Positions 34,773 to 48,143 of a DNA stretch of 64,000 bases are shown one piece after another. The notes under the pieces are model-generated. The model saw only the letters and a list, made by a program, of their open reading frames with translations, did no database searches and was not told the DNA's origin. A program made the position numbers and the translations under genes. Within the stretch, counting starts at the first letter, position 1; each line of letters begins with the position of its first letter. The DNA is taken from contig NC_045143.1 of the NCBI RefSeq assembly GCF_008831285.2, forward strand, positions 5,589,503 through 5,653,502. The letters are read 5' to 3'. The stretch is from Nymphaea colorata. Lineage: Eukaryota > Streptophyta > Magnoliopsida > Nymphaeales > Nymphaeaceae.

Positions 34773-34825
<53 letters not shown>

Positions 34826-37800
34826 TGTTCATGCATACCTTTTTTTGCCGTACCAACATACCCAAATTTTCTAAATTTGCTGTACCGATACCCACTTCCC
34901 CTTACCCTTACCCATGTGACTTAGCTACCAATTGATGAAATATCAGTTCTGTGTTCTTTTTCCACGTGAAGCATTTGGCTGCTACTGCTTTTATGTTCCG
35001 AGAGATTTAGTCATGTGTTCTTTTTGATTCCTGTCTTGTTATTAATTTGGAATGTCAGTGTGGTGTTGCCTTAGGCTTATTGAATTATATATGGACTGAG
35101 TCTGATCTATAACTTTCTCCCATGGGCAGGTACTGTGAGTGCTTTGCAGCAGGTATATATTGTGATGGATGCAACTGTGTTAACTGTTGCAATAATGTTG
35201 AAAATGAAGCTGTCAGACTTGAAGCTGTTGAAGCTACACTGGAGCGTAACCCACATGCATTTAGACCAAAGATTGCCAGCAGTCCTGTTGCATCTAGGGA
35301 TAGTCGGGTATTCCTCATATTCAAAATTTCAAAATATTATCAGTGATAATTGCTTAACTCTCTTTTTCTGTAGCAAGACATACACAACACACACACACAC
35401 ATATATATACTGGCCAGTGTTGTGAAAGACACTTCAGATTGGAGCTTATTGGCTGACACGTAATTGGCTCCTCACCAATACAATACACATACAGGTTATT
35501 TGTTTATATTTTATTCTTTTTAAACTCAAGTTGAAATAATTATTTGTTTAATTTAGAAGATAATAAAACAGTGCGATATGAGTCGATGATAAAGATGTAT
35601 CGGTTGACAAACCAATATGGCACTGATTCTGCCATTTACAACATTACTGTTGGCCACTATGCATGTGCGTTGTGCACTTTCCCATGTCTGCATGGGCATT
35701 TGCATATGTGCTTAAGCAACTGGCGTTGATGATACATTGTCAGTTGTTAGGAAGATATTTTCTAGTAGACCAACAATAAGGAATTTACTAGATTTATGTA
35801 CTAAAGGTAAGAAAGTGTTTTGCTTGAAAATTTGGTGTAAGATGCCTAGATACTACTGTGCAATTTGAACTTTCACTTTCTTCTGCTTCTAAAAATACAT
35901 TTTATAACTAAATTTCTTTGATACAAATTGTAATAGTAAGTGAAACATTGTAAATCCATCATACACTGAAATGCTGCATAGAGAATAAGATGCTTAACTG
36001 CATAAAACCTGTATTTCAGCCAACCTGCCTACTTGTGGCATACCCATCTCATCCTCCTAAAGACCCAGGTGTCTGTTTTGTTTATTGTTTGTGCTTGTTA
36101 TTATATTTGTATTGTGATACCATGTAACTCTAATTATCAAATAGAGGTATTACTTGACATGTATCAAACATTGGTCATCAATGTTATTGCACTGAGATGC
36201 TTCGTGGACTGTTATCAATCCAGGAAGAAACAGGGGAGCTGCCCCTAGTGGGAAAGCATAACAAAGGTTGCCATTGCAAAAAGTCAGGTTGTCTGAAAAA
36301 GTACTGTGAGTGCTTCCAAGCCAGTGTTCTGTGCTCTGAGAACTGCAAATGCATTGACTGTAAGAACTTTGAAGGTAGTGAAGAGAGAAGAGCTCTCTGC
36401 CATTCTGATCCTAGCATTGCATTGAACTATATCCAGCAAGCAGCAAATGCTGCCATAAACGGAGCTATTGGATCATCAGGTTTTGCGTCTCCTCCACTGA
36501 ACAAGAAAAGGAGAAACCAAGAAATTTTCTATACCATGGCTGCTAAGGATCCTTCAAGTCAAAGGATTCCTCAGTTTCCTCAGGTATGAGCCTGCTGCCC
36601 CTCACGGACGTATGTATGAATTCTTTTGTCTTTTCTTTGTTGATGTTGTTATCTTTAAAAGTTGGCCAATTAGTAATTAGGAAACTGAATGGCCTGAGGT
36701 TGACTTCCTTTTCCAACAAATGGGACAGCTAGGTCTCTCTCCTAATCCTCATGGTCCCATTCAAATATTATGAAAATTTCTCTATTAAGAAAATCTTTCA
36801 AAATCCCCATTCTTTTGAAAAAGTGTTGCATATTGAGGGGTGATTTCAGTTTTTTTATTTGTCTTACCTTCCTTTTCTGGTGCATCAAGCATGAAGCAAG
36901 TTTTGGAAGAAATTAGTTGCACAAAAGGTTCTAAGGGAAGGGAAAAAGTTTCAGATTTAGATGGCAATGACCTAGCAATCTACCAAGCGTCCGCTCAATA
37001 TGGTGTTTGCTATCTTAGATGCTGATAGGAAATTTAAATATACTATGTGATGGAAGTGTATTTTTGTTCTTGAAAAGGACCGGCAGTCTGTTTTGTCCTT
37101 TTTGCAGAGAATAGTGGCTGCAAAATTTGCACTTACTGAAAACATGAAATCAGGATTTAGTTGTACTAATTTGATAATTTGCTTTACAGTAAGCCCACTG
37201 CCTCTGAATGGCACATGTACCGTAACATTGTTTTTACTGTGGGTAGACCTTTTTCCAGAAACATTTCTGGAGCAGAAGAAGCGTATGGTGATTGGCTTTT
37301 CCTTCATATCGTCTGTACTGTACCTTGTACCCAACAAAACAGGATCTTTTCAATTTGACATGCTATATTAAGTCAGGTTTCCTTTTTTTTTTCTCTTTTG
37401 GTCCACATTGTTGATATCAACTTGGTAAACTTGTCAAACAATTTAGAAGGCTCATGAATGACAATCACCTTGTTCTAAAGCCTATGGCCCCATTGGTAGT
37501 TTGGTATAGATGTTGCATGTTGGAAGCAAGCTTTATCTAACTCAACCAAGAATCTTGTTAAAGTGCTCATCCTTTGAAGATTATTAGCATTTTCATCATG
37601 CCCAAAGTCATCAAGTTGTATTCCACTGTTTAGATAGTTGCCTGAAAATGCAAGATTTTTGTCTTAGGAATGATTGGAATGATGATGTGCCTTCTTGTAT
37701 CTTGTTTTATGTTGTCATTTAGATCGACTGCCAACATGCATATGAGGATTTTCTCTCTCTCTTAATTATTTTTCTATGCTGACGTTAAATATCTGGAGCA

Positions 37801-39528
37801 TAACTGGTGGTAATTCAATGTAGCTGAAACACTTGTCCATAACTCCTTGATTTAGTAGCGCGTGTGCATTTGTGAGACTGCCATGCCACCTCATACCAGC
37901 CAGATCTTTGCAATAGGCACTGAATCAATGAATGTGTCTTCTGCATACAGGAGAGTGAAGTTTTTTATTTAAGCAGAATTGCTTTGCCAGAGACTCAGTT
38001 ATGATGCCTATTTATTTACGACTTGGTGGTTTTGTCACCACACTGATGCTTGTTGACCATGAAATGAGTAGTTCTGCTGATGTTTCACATTGCTAAGCTT
38101 AGCAACAACCCCAAGTGACCTGATAAGCACTCATTTCTCAAATGACCTTCCTTTGTTATCAGAATGTCTGAGTCATCAATTTGTTTAAGATTCTGGCAAG
38201 TTATTTCTTTCTTTTTTTTAACTTATTCAGGCAAGTCAACTGAAAGCTTCATCTTCAGTGCCATCATCTTCGTTAGCTTCCCTTTCTGTTTCTCATTCAG
38301 TGGTGCCAACAGCTTTGGGTTCTTCGAAATTTTCATACAGGTAGCTTAGTTTTTCCGTCCATGTTATAATTTTGGAAAATTTTGATCCTGAGGTTCATAT
38401 CTCTTCTTATGCTATCTTAAATGTGGTTTGTCTTGGCCTGTAATCAAGGTCTCTGCTAGCAGACGTTGTGCAGCCAGAGGACGTGAAGGAGCTTTGTAAG
38501 CTCCTGGTGGTAGTTTCAGCAGAAGCTGATAAAGCATTTAGAGGTACTTTGGGTGCTCTTTGTAGGTTCATCTTAAAAATGTGATTGTTTGAATACTGAA
38601 AAATGTGCAGAAGAGCTTAATATTTTTTATATAATTTAGAAAAGGGCTTTTTTTTTGCCTTTACTACAAAAAAAACTGATAATTTTGCAATGTAATGCTG
38701 AACTTTCTATAAAATTGTGCTAGTTTTCCTTGATGGTTGTTCAAGCTATGTCATAGTCTTGCAAGTTACTAATTAATCTCTTTCTTCCAGGGAAAAATAG
38801 CCAAAAGGAAGAAAAGATAGAGATAGGTGGTCAGTCTGAGAAGCCCCAGGAATTGGCCATGGAAACACAGGATGGTTGTTCCGAATCCGCAGAAGTCTCA
38901 AATGAAAGCCAACCAGATAAAATGGGAGCAAATAAGTCAGTCTCAGAGGATGCGGATGTGGAAAGGAGTAGGCCTATGTCGCCAGGAACGCTAGCACTTA
39001 TGTGTGATGAGCAAGATACAATGTTGATGGCATCAGCATCCCCATCTGGAGTTCCAGGCTGTAGCAGTAGGATGGCTTCAAGATTTCCGTGCAACTCTGG
39101 AGTATCAGAACTGTACATGGAGCAGGAGAGGTGTGTGTTGACTGAGCTCCGAGATTGCCTTCGGAGGCTGATAACGCTTGGGACAATGAGAGGTAAAACA
39201 CAGTAATGCTTTGTAAAATTGCAAAGACGATTTGCTTTGAAATTATTTTGGCTTGGAGTGGTTCTTGTCTTAGGCAATAGTTGCTCAGATATCACCTTAC
39301 TACTTTTGTTCAGAGATACAGTACTCCATGAACATGGATAAGTCGGAGCAGCATGGGAGTCATCAAGAATCAGGGAACACAAGAGCTGCGCCACCAACAA
39401 GTGCTGGATTTCCCCAAACAGCAAATTCAGTTGCTACGGCAGTTCACAGTAATGGTTTGCCCATTAAGGTTGGGCATCCTGTTGAAAATGGCGAGGCTCA
39501 CATAAAAGTGGAGACTATGGAGCAATGA
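31904..39528 (+). CDS. TCX5: Tesmin/TSO1-like CXC-domain protein, TCX5/6 type (535 aa)
   Basis: The eight exons are 31,904-32,037, 33,630-33,743, 35,130-35,307, 36,224-36,583, 38,231-38,340, 38,449-38,543, 38,791-39,192 and 39,314-39,528, all GT-AG; they join to 1,608 nt in frame. The N-terminus has ARQLDFTG (17-24). Two Cys-rich CXC motifs follow: [17 protein letters not shown]...CNCVNC (72-102) and [17 protein letters not shown]...CKCIDC (157-189). The linker [10 protein letters not shown] (122-131) lies between them. Paired CXC domains bind TTYGAA-type DNA. TCX5/6 are the LIN54-like subunits of the plant DREAM complex and are known to repress DNA-methylation genes. The assignment to TCX5/6 rather than TSO1/SOL rests on the short N-terminus and collinearity over the full length. 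Acidic, Ser-rich C-terminal half. Confidence 0.93.
34773..34823. repeat. (TG)n(TA)n microsatellite in TCX intron 2
   Basis: A compound TG then TA tract. The surrounding 34,565-34,920 is rich in GGTAC/GTACC words and contains a small palindrome around 34,627-34,653, so it may be a degenerate transposon; ends and target duplications could not be defined. Confidence 0.9.
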
Positions 39529-42500
39529 GGATCTGTTAATCAATTTTGTTGCGGTCTCCTGTTAGCTAAAGCTGCAGAGGTTTTCAGCAACTGACACAGG
39601 ATAAGCCAATGATATTTCTGAAGGCTTTCGGGCGCCATTTTTTCTCCCATCATCATCATGAATGTATTTATGTGGTTCTTTCAGGGTTTACATTTCAATC
39701 TTCACCTGCTAGGCTGCTACTTGAATAAACTTAGCTAAGGTGCTGGATCAAAATTGCTGAGAGGTTAATTTTGGCCTCCGGAAGTATCGCATTTCTGGGC
39801 AGGACAGTGTCTTGAGTTGCAACGCTGACCATGGACGTGCAGGTGAACCCTCCACGGCAACCATGACCATATATGTACATTATCTGAGATTCATTATCTG
39901 CTCAGAGGCTTTTCCCAGCTGGTCATTCATAGCTCTTGTAGGCGCCAAAAGAGTAGATATATATTACCTCGATTTTGTTGTAATTGGTGAGAAATCTAAG
40001 CACCAGATGTAATTACTTTCGGTCGAAATTCTCCAAATTTTCTAGATTTTTCCCATCAGTTTGCTTGGTTCGCAAACAGGCAAACAGGATGGGTGTTGAT
40101 TTTAAGGTCAATTATGCAAGTTTTCTGGCGCCATGGGTACAGGACAGGAATATGGAGGTAGAATTCTTCCCCTTCCTGCAATGGAACTTTGTTCCTTTTC
40201 TTAGTTACGGCAGACGTACACTCTAAGAAGCAGCTGTTTCTTCCGCAGATTATGTATCAATCAGATATAAAGTTCCCAATTCACGCGGTTTTATGCCCGT
40301 CATCCACAAATGATGAAGGGTTTTTTTTTTTTGTCTTATTCTATGCATATGCTGGGGAAACCAGAGCCTTTAGTTTCTGATTACTAACCTTTCGCACAAG
40401 TCTTAGAATGAACTCTCCGAAAACTTGATGCGGATGAAAAAAAACATGAACCGCCGCTTAAACGTCTGGGCCACGGCAGTTTTAGTTGGAAACTCCGGCC
40501 TTTTGACACCTTTCAGCCTGTTCTTCACTTGGTCATATCATGGAAGCCAAGCAACTTGATTAAGACCAAGGTGCGAACTTTCTGTCGGTTAATTTGAAGA
40601 TTTCTTGAAGTCAGCAGCTACCACGAATTGGCTTCGGGGGACGGCAGATACACTTGCTAGAAGTAAATTCTTCGCGTATTGCCAAGCATAGTTGCTCTTA
40701 GGTTTGTCATATGCACCACGTGGAGAAACTTTGCATCACCATCTCTTCTGTGTCTGCTTCTATTTGAAGTTTTCCATTGGAGCGAATATTAACTTTAAGG
40801 GTTCCATTTATTTCGAGCATGAAACAAGGTCTTACCGAACTTAGCTTTAAAATATAAATCTCAGGTCTTATACAAGCTGCCATTAAGAAATCTGTAGTAC
40901 AGCGTGCTTCTTGTTAGAGTGAACTGGATCCGATAGGTGTGGCCATTGCATTGATTCTTTTTTCAGTTTTTAGCAACAAGAAGGAATTGCACCAAGGCCT
41001 GGGTGGCCTAAACCCCTGAACTTACGACGGCTATGACGTTTTCAGCATTACTGGAGTGGGGATTCTCACGAGTGTGGGACTATGTCTGTCAAACAGGCGC
41101 TGTCCACTACCACAATAGGAAACTCAAACCCCCTCGCGTGATGAGGCTATCTCAGCCATGAGTTCTCTGAGATTAGTGAACAGGGGCGTGCTATCTATTG
41201 GTTCGCGCAGGTCATGTGATGGAACCACTGCATTCCTCGTCAGCGCGTCCCAGTTGTCCCACAATAAACAATATCTGCCCAATACTTGTGACACGGCTGC
41301 GACCTTAATTTTCTTCTAAGAATACTGATGTCAGCGTTGAATGTCGGATCATCCTGTGGGTGAGATGGAAATTCTGTTGATGATTAGAACAAACATACCA
41401 AGAGTTGAAAAGTGAGATTGAATTTACAAGAACAAGGAAATTCGGTGAACTTTTTTTTTTTTTTTTTGGGTAATCCTCAGTTTTGTTCCTTTTGAGTTTG
41501 AATCTTCCAACCAAATGCTGTTTTGGAGGACGAAGGTCGTTTTGTCTCCCAAATGGCATTTAAAACGTCTCTTGATGATGGTCAGATCTGAGTTTGTGAA
41601 AGATTCAGTTTCGACAAAACGTTTTGAAAAAAGGAGTGAAGAATTCACAGAAACTGCACAAAAAAATAGTTGTGAAACCAAGTCATAAATCCTAGTTTTC
41701 ACAAAGTCATTTCATAAAGTATCATCGAGAGACAATAAAAATGAAAGACGATGCGATTAAGCCACTGAGAGACGCACTAGAGGCCCTTGCTTTTCCATAA
41801 TGATGGTATACGTATTTATCATTAAGGATATAGGCGCAATGGATGGGGCATAGGTCGATAGGCAGTCAGTGTTTGCTTCGAACTTGCGGCGTTCACTTTC
41901 TGTGCTACAAAAAGAAAGCACCAGTATGCAAAATAAGGGCACCTGCAAGTAGTATACAAAATTCACAATTGGACGATGGTTGCTTCTATCACCAACTTAC
42001 TAAGTTTTTCAATTCCAAAGAAGAAAACCACTTTATGTTTTTAGTTTTTTCTTTATTTTCGGCTAAAGCAACATTTTGGCCTTTAGTAATGAAAAGGCTA
42101 ATCTAGGTAGAGGAACTTGCTACATTATTTTAACGTGCTCTATCTAATATTGGTTTCCAATCAATGTAAAACTGTGGGAAGTAGACACTGAAATCTGGTA
42201 TTAAAACCTTGGATTGTGCTTTTCCATCTCCTTATCTCTCTCTCACTAACCAACAATATATATATATATATATATACCCGAGCCAATCCACTATTCCGTT
42301 TATGTGACCAAACACGAAAAGTTCACTTTGGTGATTGGCAAAGTCGTAACTCGACTTGATGAAGACTGGGTCACTGGATCAAAGATAACTTGGCAACTCC
42401 ATAGAGTTAGGTCATAATTTTTTTATAGTGTATCTCATAAGATATTTTTTCACCAACTAAAAAAAAAAAATGAGTATTTACGTATATTCCCTAAAGTTCA

Positions 42501-43127
42501 ATGGTATTTCACAATTTAAAAATAACAAATCATTCAGCAACATGCGATAAAAGAATACAAAAAATTACATATCACAGATCAACGTTTGGACAAATAACAT
42601 AACACCGCAAAAAGATTGCTCCTCCACAAATCAAGCCTCCGCATTTCACCATAACTCTCAAATTTATGCTTTTTACAGTATAGTGTTGTTGCAAGTAGAT
42701 GCTGAAATCTAAAGTGTGATACAACTGTGGATTTCAGTTATCGTGGATTTTAAATCCCCACGGATCTAAGATCTATAAGAAATCAAACGCCACCTTGAAA
42801 CGTTATGCTAACTTGTGTTTAACCTTGGTTACAATAACGGCGGCAATTGAAGGAGGGTTTTTGAGAGGTTTGGGGAACAGATGAGTGGTGATTTATAGAT
42901 GGAAAAACTTTGGGAGGCGATTTGCTATTAGACCAAATTGTGTGCGGCGGTATGCAATTGTTTTAAAAAATATGTAAGTGGTTGACGGTCGGTCCGATCT
43001 TAGATGACTTGGATAAGCGAGTTTACCAGCTAAACCGTTCATTTTGGACAAGCAACGGTTGGGATTCGAGCTCTCCCGCGATTCCTTCCCTCTCGGGAAG
43101 AGCGCAGAGAAACGACGGAAAGAAGTC
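39529..43127. other. Spacer between TCX and hydrolase genes, no gene supported
   Basis: The first few hundred bp are TCX 3' UTR. A GC-richer patch at about 40,980-41,300 stands out from AT-rich surroundings but has no ORF I recognise. An A/T-rich stretch at 42,258-42,277 is an (AT)n microsatellite. The region from about 42,900 should contain the promoter and leader of the hydrolase gene. The 168-codon minus ORF at 42,893-43,399 overlaps the hydrolase first exon and is taken as a shadow. Confidence 0.6.
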
Positions 43128-46100
43128 ATGCAAGCATTCGGTTTCCTCTCCTTCTCCAAGTCCCTCTCGGGAGGCACCGTGCGCACCATAGCGTCCCTCC
43201 CTTCGTTCACCGCCGGCCGCCGCTTCTGCAGAATTCTCCGTCCGGGATCTTTCAGCCTCAAGTTTGGTTCGAGGTCGCTTCTCTTACCCAGACTTGCTCT
43301 ACTGGTCTGCCTAGCCCATACGATGGAGGCGTTGAGTCCTGAAAGCTTCCGAACGGACTTCATGGAAATGCTGCGCACCAGACGTACTGGAGAAGGCAAT
43401 TCCTTGTCTCTCTCACAAAACCCAGAATTTCTATCATGAAGTTCATCATATTTTATTATCTAAATTGCTGAAACTTTTATTTTTTGTTTGTTCTTAGTTC
43501 CTCTTCATGTAGAGCGCGCTGCTCCCGTGACTGATCCGAACTACCAGGGGAGCTTTCAGTTTCCACGGGTGGTAGGAAATTATTTTTCTTTAGACCTGGA
43601 AATTGTTGTGCATTGTTCGAGTCTTCGAGATTTCAAATTTTTTTGTGGTCCTCTTATTTCGTTCATCGCATACTTTCCTGTATTTGCTTAAGAAATCAAT
43701 GATGATTTGCAGGCAATGGAGTCTTGTCCTAGGAAGGACGTGGGAGACCCAAAGATTGCGCTTGTGGAAGAAAATTTTTACTTGTTCACGGAGGTAAAGT
43801 TCCTAACTCGGACGCGCCTTATTCACTGATGGACTTTTTAAAATACTGAAGAAATTGAGGTGAACTTTCTTAAGGTAGATGGTTAGTTTATTGATTTTAC
43901 TTAAGCTGGCCCGATTTCAAGACGAGCTTACAAGGTAGAGTTTACTTTCTGCTGTTTGATCTCGATCGTGTTATCGCATTGAGGTTTCAATCCAATCTAT
44001 ATTCGACTTCTTCAGTTCAGTTTCCAATGTGATACATTTGGTCTTTTTGCAACATATCTAAGTGAAAATGGTCTAAGTGAGTTCAATTTTTCATCTATAA
44101 CCAGCGTCTTCAATGTGGGATGGATATGCTGCATATATGGTCAATTTTATTCCATAATGTTTTTGAGTGCTGTCCATCTTCCGGAGGGGGTTTTTGCTGT
44201 CCTTTTTGCTAAAAAATGGAAAGGTTCCTTGCTATTTGTTGCTATGTCATGCTCATGGACAAAAGCGTTGCTTTTGTTCTGGTAGTTAGGCAGGTGAACA
44301 GGGGAAAATGCCAGTGCTGGTTCTGAAACTGAGGGATAAGACGGAGAAAATGCCCGCTATTGTGATTCTTCATAGCTCTTACAAAACCAAGGAATGGGTG
44401 CGACCGCTTCTGGAGGTAAATTTCCTCCCTTTGATTTGGTGTTCTTTATATGGTTTAGTAGTATGGCCATTTATTCCGTGTGCATGCTTAGGCTTATGCT
44501 TCACGGGGCTATGTTGCTGTTGCCGTGGATGCACGCTATCATGGTGAAAGGGCGAAGACTTTAACTTATTACCGAGATGTATGGTATTCTTTATCTTTTA
44601 TTCCTCCATTGGTTTCCTATGGATGCCTGCTGATTCTGATGGAGCAGAATTTTTATTGAGTTGGCGTTGCCAGTTCTTTATGTGGATGAAACTGCAGTCT
44701 CTTTCTCAGTTACCATTTTATTCAAAAATCGACCATGCAGGTACAGTTTGTGGGATTTATTTTATAGGGGTCATGAACTAATTTATCAGTGAATTTTTAG
44801 CCATTTATGTAATTCAAATAAAAATGACCAAAAATTCATAAATTTTAAGGTTTCCAAAGTCGTGCTTTTTCTGTTAGATTTTCTCAAAGAAAAAACAGGT
44901 TTTTCTGAGAAATGTACCCTGCTAAATGTATCTGCAGAGGCATAACGCTCGTAAAAGACTACAAAAGTGTCATTTCTTGCACTGTCTATGCAGATCTATA
45001 ATTTAAATGTGCATAGAGTATATTTTTCCTTTATCTCCCCTCAATTCATATGCTCCTTCATGCAGGCACTTATATCTGCTTGGAAACATGGTGACACCAT
45101 GCCTTTCTTGTTTGACACGGTATAGAAATGTTTTTATAATGGCTTTGTCTATATTTCTTCCCTTTTGCGGCTGTTCTTGTTGTTCTTCTGTTACAAGTTT
45201 GACCGTGGGAAGTGATGCATAGAGTTATGTTATACTGACACAAATAGTTATATACTTATATATCAAAATTAAACTGGCCTTCAATGGTTGCTTAGCCCAT
45301 TAAAGTAAAAAAATTTGGGACTGGGGAGTGATGGCAGTATTTTACATCCTTCAAAGTCTTAGTTTGTTAAAATGCCAGAAACCTGCCAAATCCTCATGGG
45401 ATTTGTTGGAAGCCTTGTAAGCCAGCCCATTGCTGGTTCTCTTGACTTTAATATTTGTGACTGGTGTCCATTATCTGGCACAATGTCAATAAATTAGGTT
45501 TACCTTTGCTGAAATAAAACCTTGTAAATTGATATGATAGTAGGACGAGTTGTGCATCACAACATGCTCAGGCCCCTTTTGACCCATGAAAGTAAGAAGA
45601 AGAATTTTATATGGTTCATGCAGAGACCATGAAATACAGTTAATACAGGAAAGAATGCCAACAATGAAGGATTCAAGTTAAGTGCTGGGTTTGATGGGCT
45701 GCTAGCTTCAGCTACAGGGAAAACTAAAATGTCATCTTGAAGGGAGAAAAGAACAATTTGAATGATGATAGTGGTACTATGTGGAACAGAAACAAAGTAC
45801 ATACAATAAACTTCAGGCTCTAAATTTTTTCTCAAGTGATGTGGTGCCTAACTGTTATCTATTTTGTGGATATGGAAACTCCTAATGTCAATGCAACATT
45901 GGTCTGAAAGTTGGTCAAGGGCTTGCATTTAAAGTAGTAGTGGTAGAGTTGTATGACTCTTCAGGACAGAATTATGTCATACATCCCTTGTATCACAATG
46001 GACTAAACTTTCCTGCTTACGGGCCCGCTAAAGAAGAATTAATTTCCTTTGGTTTTAACAATATCTCACCCAGGACATTATACAAGTATTTAGTCCATTT

Positions 46101-48091
46101 ATTGCATGATATTCTTTATGCTTCCACGTCTCATCTGCATTTTTGTGTTTATGAACGAAGGTCTGGGACTTGATAAAATTGGCAGACTATCTAACCCAGA
46201 GGGTAGATGTTGACTCATCTAAGATTGGCATTACTGGTGAATCACTTGGAGGTAGACCATGATCCTTTTTGGAGTTTGTTAATATTTTATTGACCATTTG
46301 CAATTAAAATATACCACTTATACATTGATTTGAGGCTACAGGAATGCATGCATGGTTTGCTGCTGCAGTTGATTCCAGGTACTCTGTGGTTGTGCCAATA
46401 ATTGGTATTCAGGTGAAAACCCTTGTTTTTCTTCCTATATATGTCTGCAATAGTTTGCCGGTCACACTGTATTCCAGACAATGCTAACACTTTTCCAGGA
46501 ATACACAGGGATTTCATTGGGCATTGGAAAATGACAAATGGCAAGCCCGAGTTGATAGTATAAAGCCTGTTTTTGAAGGTGTGCTTGTGTATTCTTGCTA
46601 ATTCTTAGCTCCAATGGGTGTTAAGTTGCATGAGCATAAGTTCAGTTTTTTCTCCAAAATCTTGCATGCCTTAGCTTTTAATCTGTTAACTGTTATTGAA
46701 CATGATTATATATTGGAAGGTTGCCTACTGTAGGAGTTTTTGTCTTGTTCTTATCTAATAACTCAGGAAAATAATTTTCTAGTTATTTTTTTGCGGTTGT
46801 TGGTGACATTTTTCACCATGATTTTTCAAAATATTTATCATAGGATATCTCCAGCTCATTGAATTTACTTTTCTTTCTTCTTTACTGTTCTTTATCATGA
46901 TGCTGAATTTTAAGTATGATGTTCTTTTACATTTATCCAATTATCCTTTACTGGATACAAAGAAAATGCATGACTTGGTTCTTGGTTCATGTTGTTGCTC
47001 ATTGTTTTTCTTGTTCATCTTTCATGGATACGAAGAAGATGCATGACTTGGTTCTTGGTTCATGTTGACATTCATTGTTTTTCCTGTACGTTATTCAACT
47101 AACCATGCAGGATCCATAATTGCTGTTGCTTAGAACTGGTTGGTTTTTTCTTCACGTACTCTTATTCAGAAAACAAGTCTGCAAGAGAAAACCTTTAATG
47201 CTTGTAATTGAGGATGCAACATGGTAGTTGCTGAAGCTTGCAATTTAAGTTTTTCTCATGTATTTCTCTTTCTTTGTTCACTTATTCCTTTTCATTGTTG
47301 ATAATATCATCATTTCTATGTGTGCTTCAGACTTCTGTCTGTCATTCTTGGTTTCTTTCCCAAATGATAGATATCTGTACCCAAAAAGATCTGTTAGGTG
47401 CATGCATTCCAAACTAGGTATCAATATACTTGGACTCTTAGCTTCAGGAAATCTAATCTGCCACTTTTCCTGGTTGCAGAAGCACGTGTTGACTTAGGTA
47501 AACCTTCAATTGATAGGGGAGTGGTGGAGAAGGTATGTTCTCACTGAAGATGATGCAAGCATATTTATTTCGTTATGCTTTCATTCATGTCGATTATCAA
47601 ATTGTGTTTGACTTTCATTTCTGGGTTCTGGATGACCATCCTGTTTCCCCTTTCAGGTATGGGACCGAATTGCACCAGGTCTAGCTCATCAATTTGATGC
47701 ACCTGATTCTGTTCCAGTTATTGCACCACGGCCTCTACTCATTCTAAATGGTATCTATTTTCAAATCTTTTTGCTTCTTTGTACAAGGATGCAGACAGTT
47801 GAAAGATCCTTTCATTTTCTTCTCCTTTTCAAAAAAAGTCTACGATAATTAGGCAGAAGATCAATATTCCTTCTTCTTCAACCACTTTGATGGTTGTGAA
47901 ATTGTTTATTTAATCAAAGACACCATAGAAATAGGTGAAAAGGTGGTCACTTCCTTGTGAATTTGGTTTTATGCCTGTGGCAGGTCAAGACGATCCACGG
48001 TGCCCTATTGGAGGCTTACAAGAGCCTATCTCAAGGACCATTAAGGCTTATGAGGATGCAAAGTTGCCACATAATTTCAAGGTTGTGCATA

Positions 48092-48143
<52 letters not shown>

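Noticed and set aside
38831-39424. 197-codon minus-strand ORF over TCX exons 7 and 8
   Set aside because: It is antisense to well-supported TCX exons and crosses their intron; no independent support.
42893-43399. 168-codon minus-strand ORF over the hydrolase first exon
   Set aside because: It lies antisense to a conserved spliced gene in GC-rich coding sequence and shows no family features; treated as a shadow.
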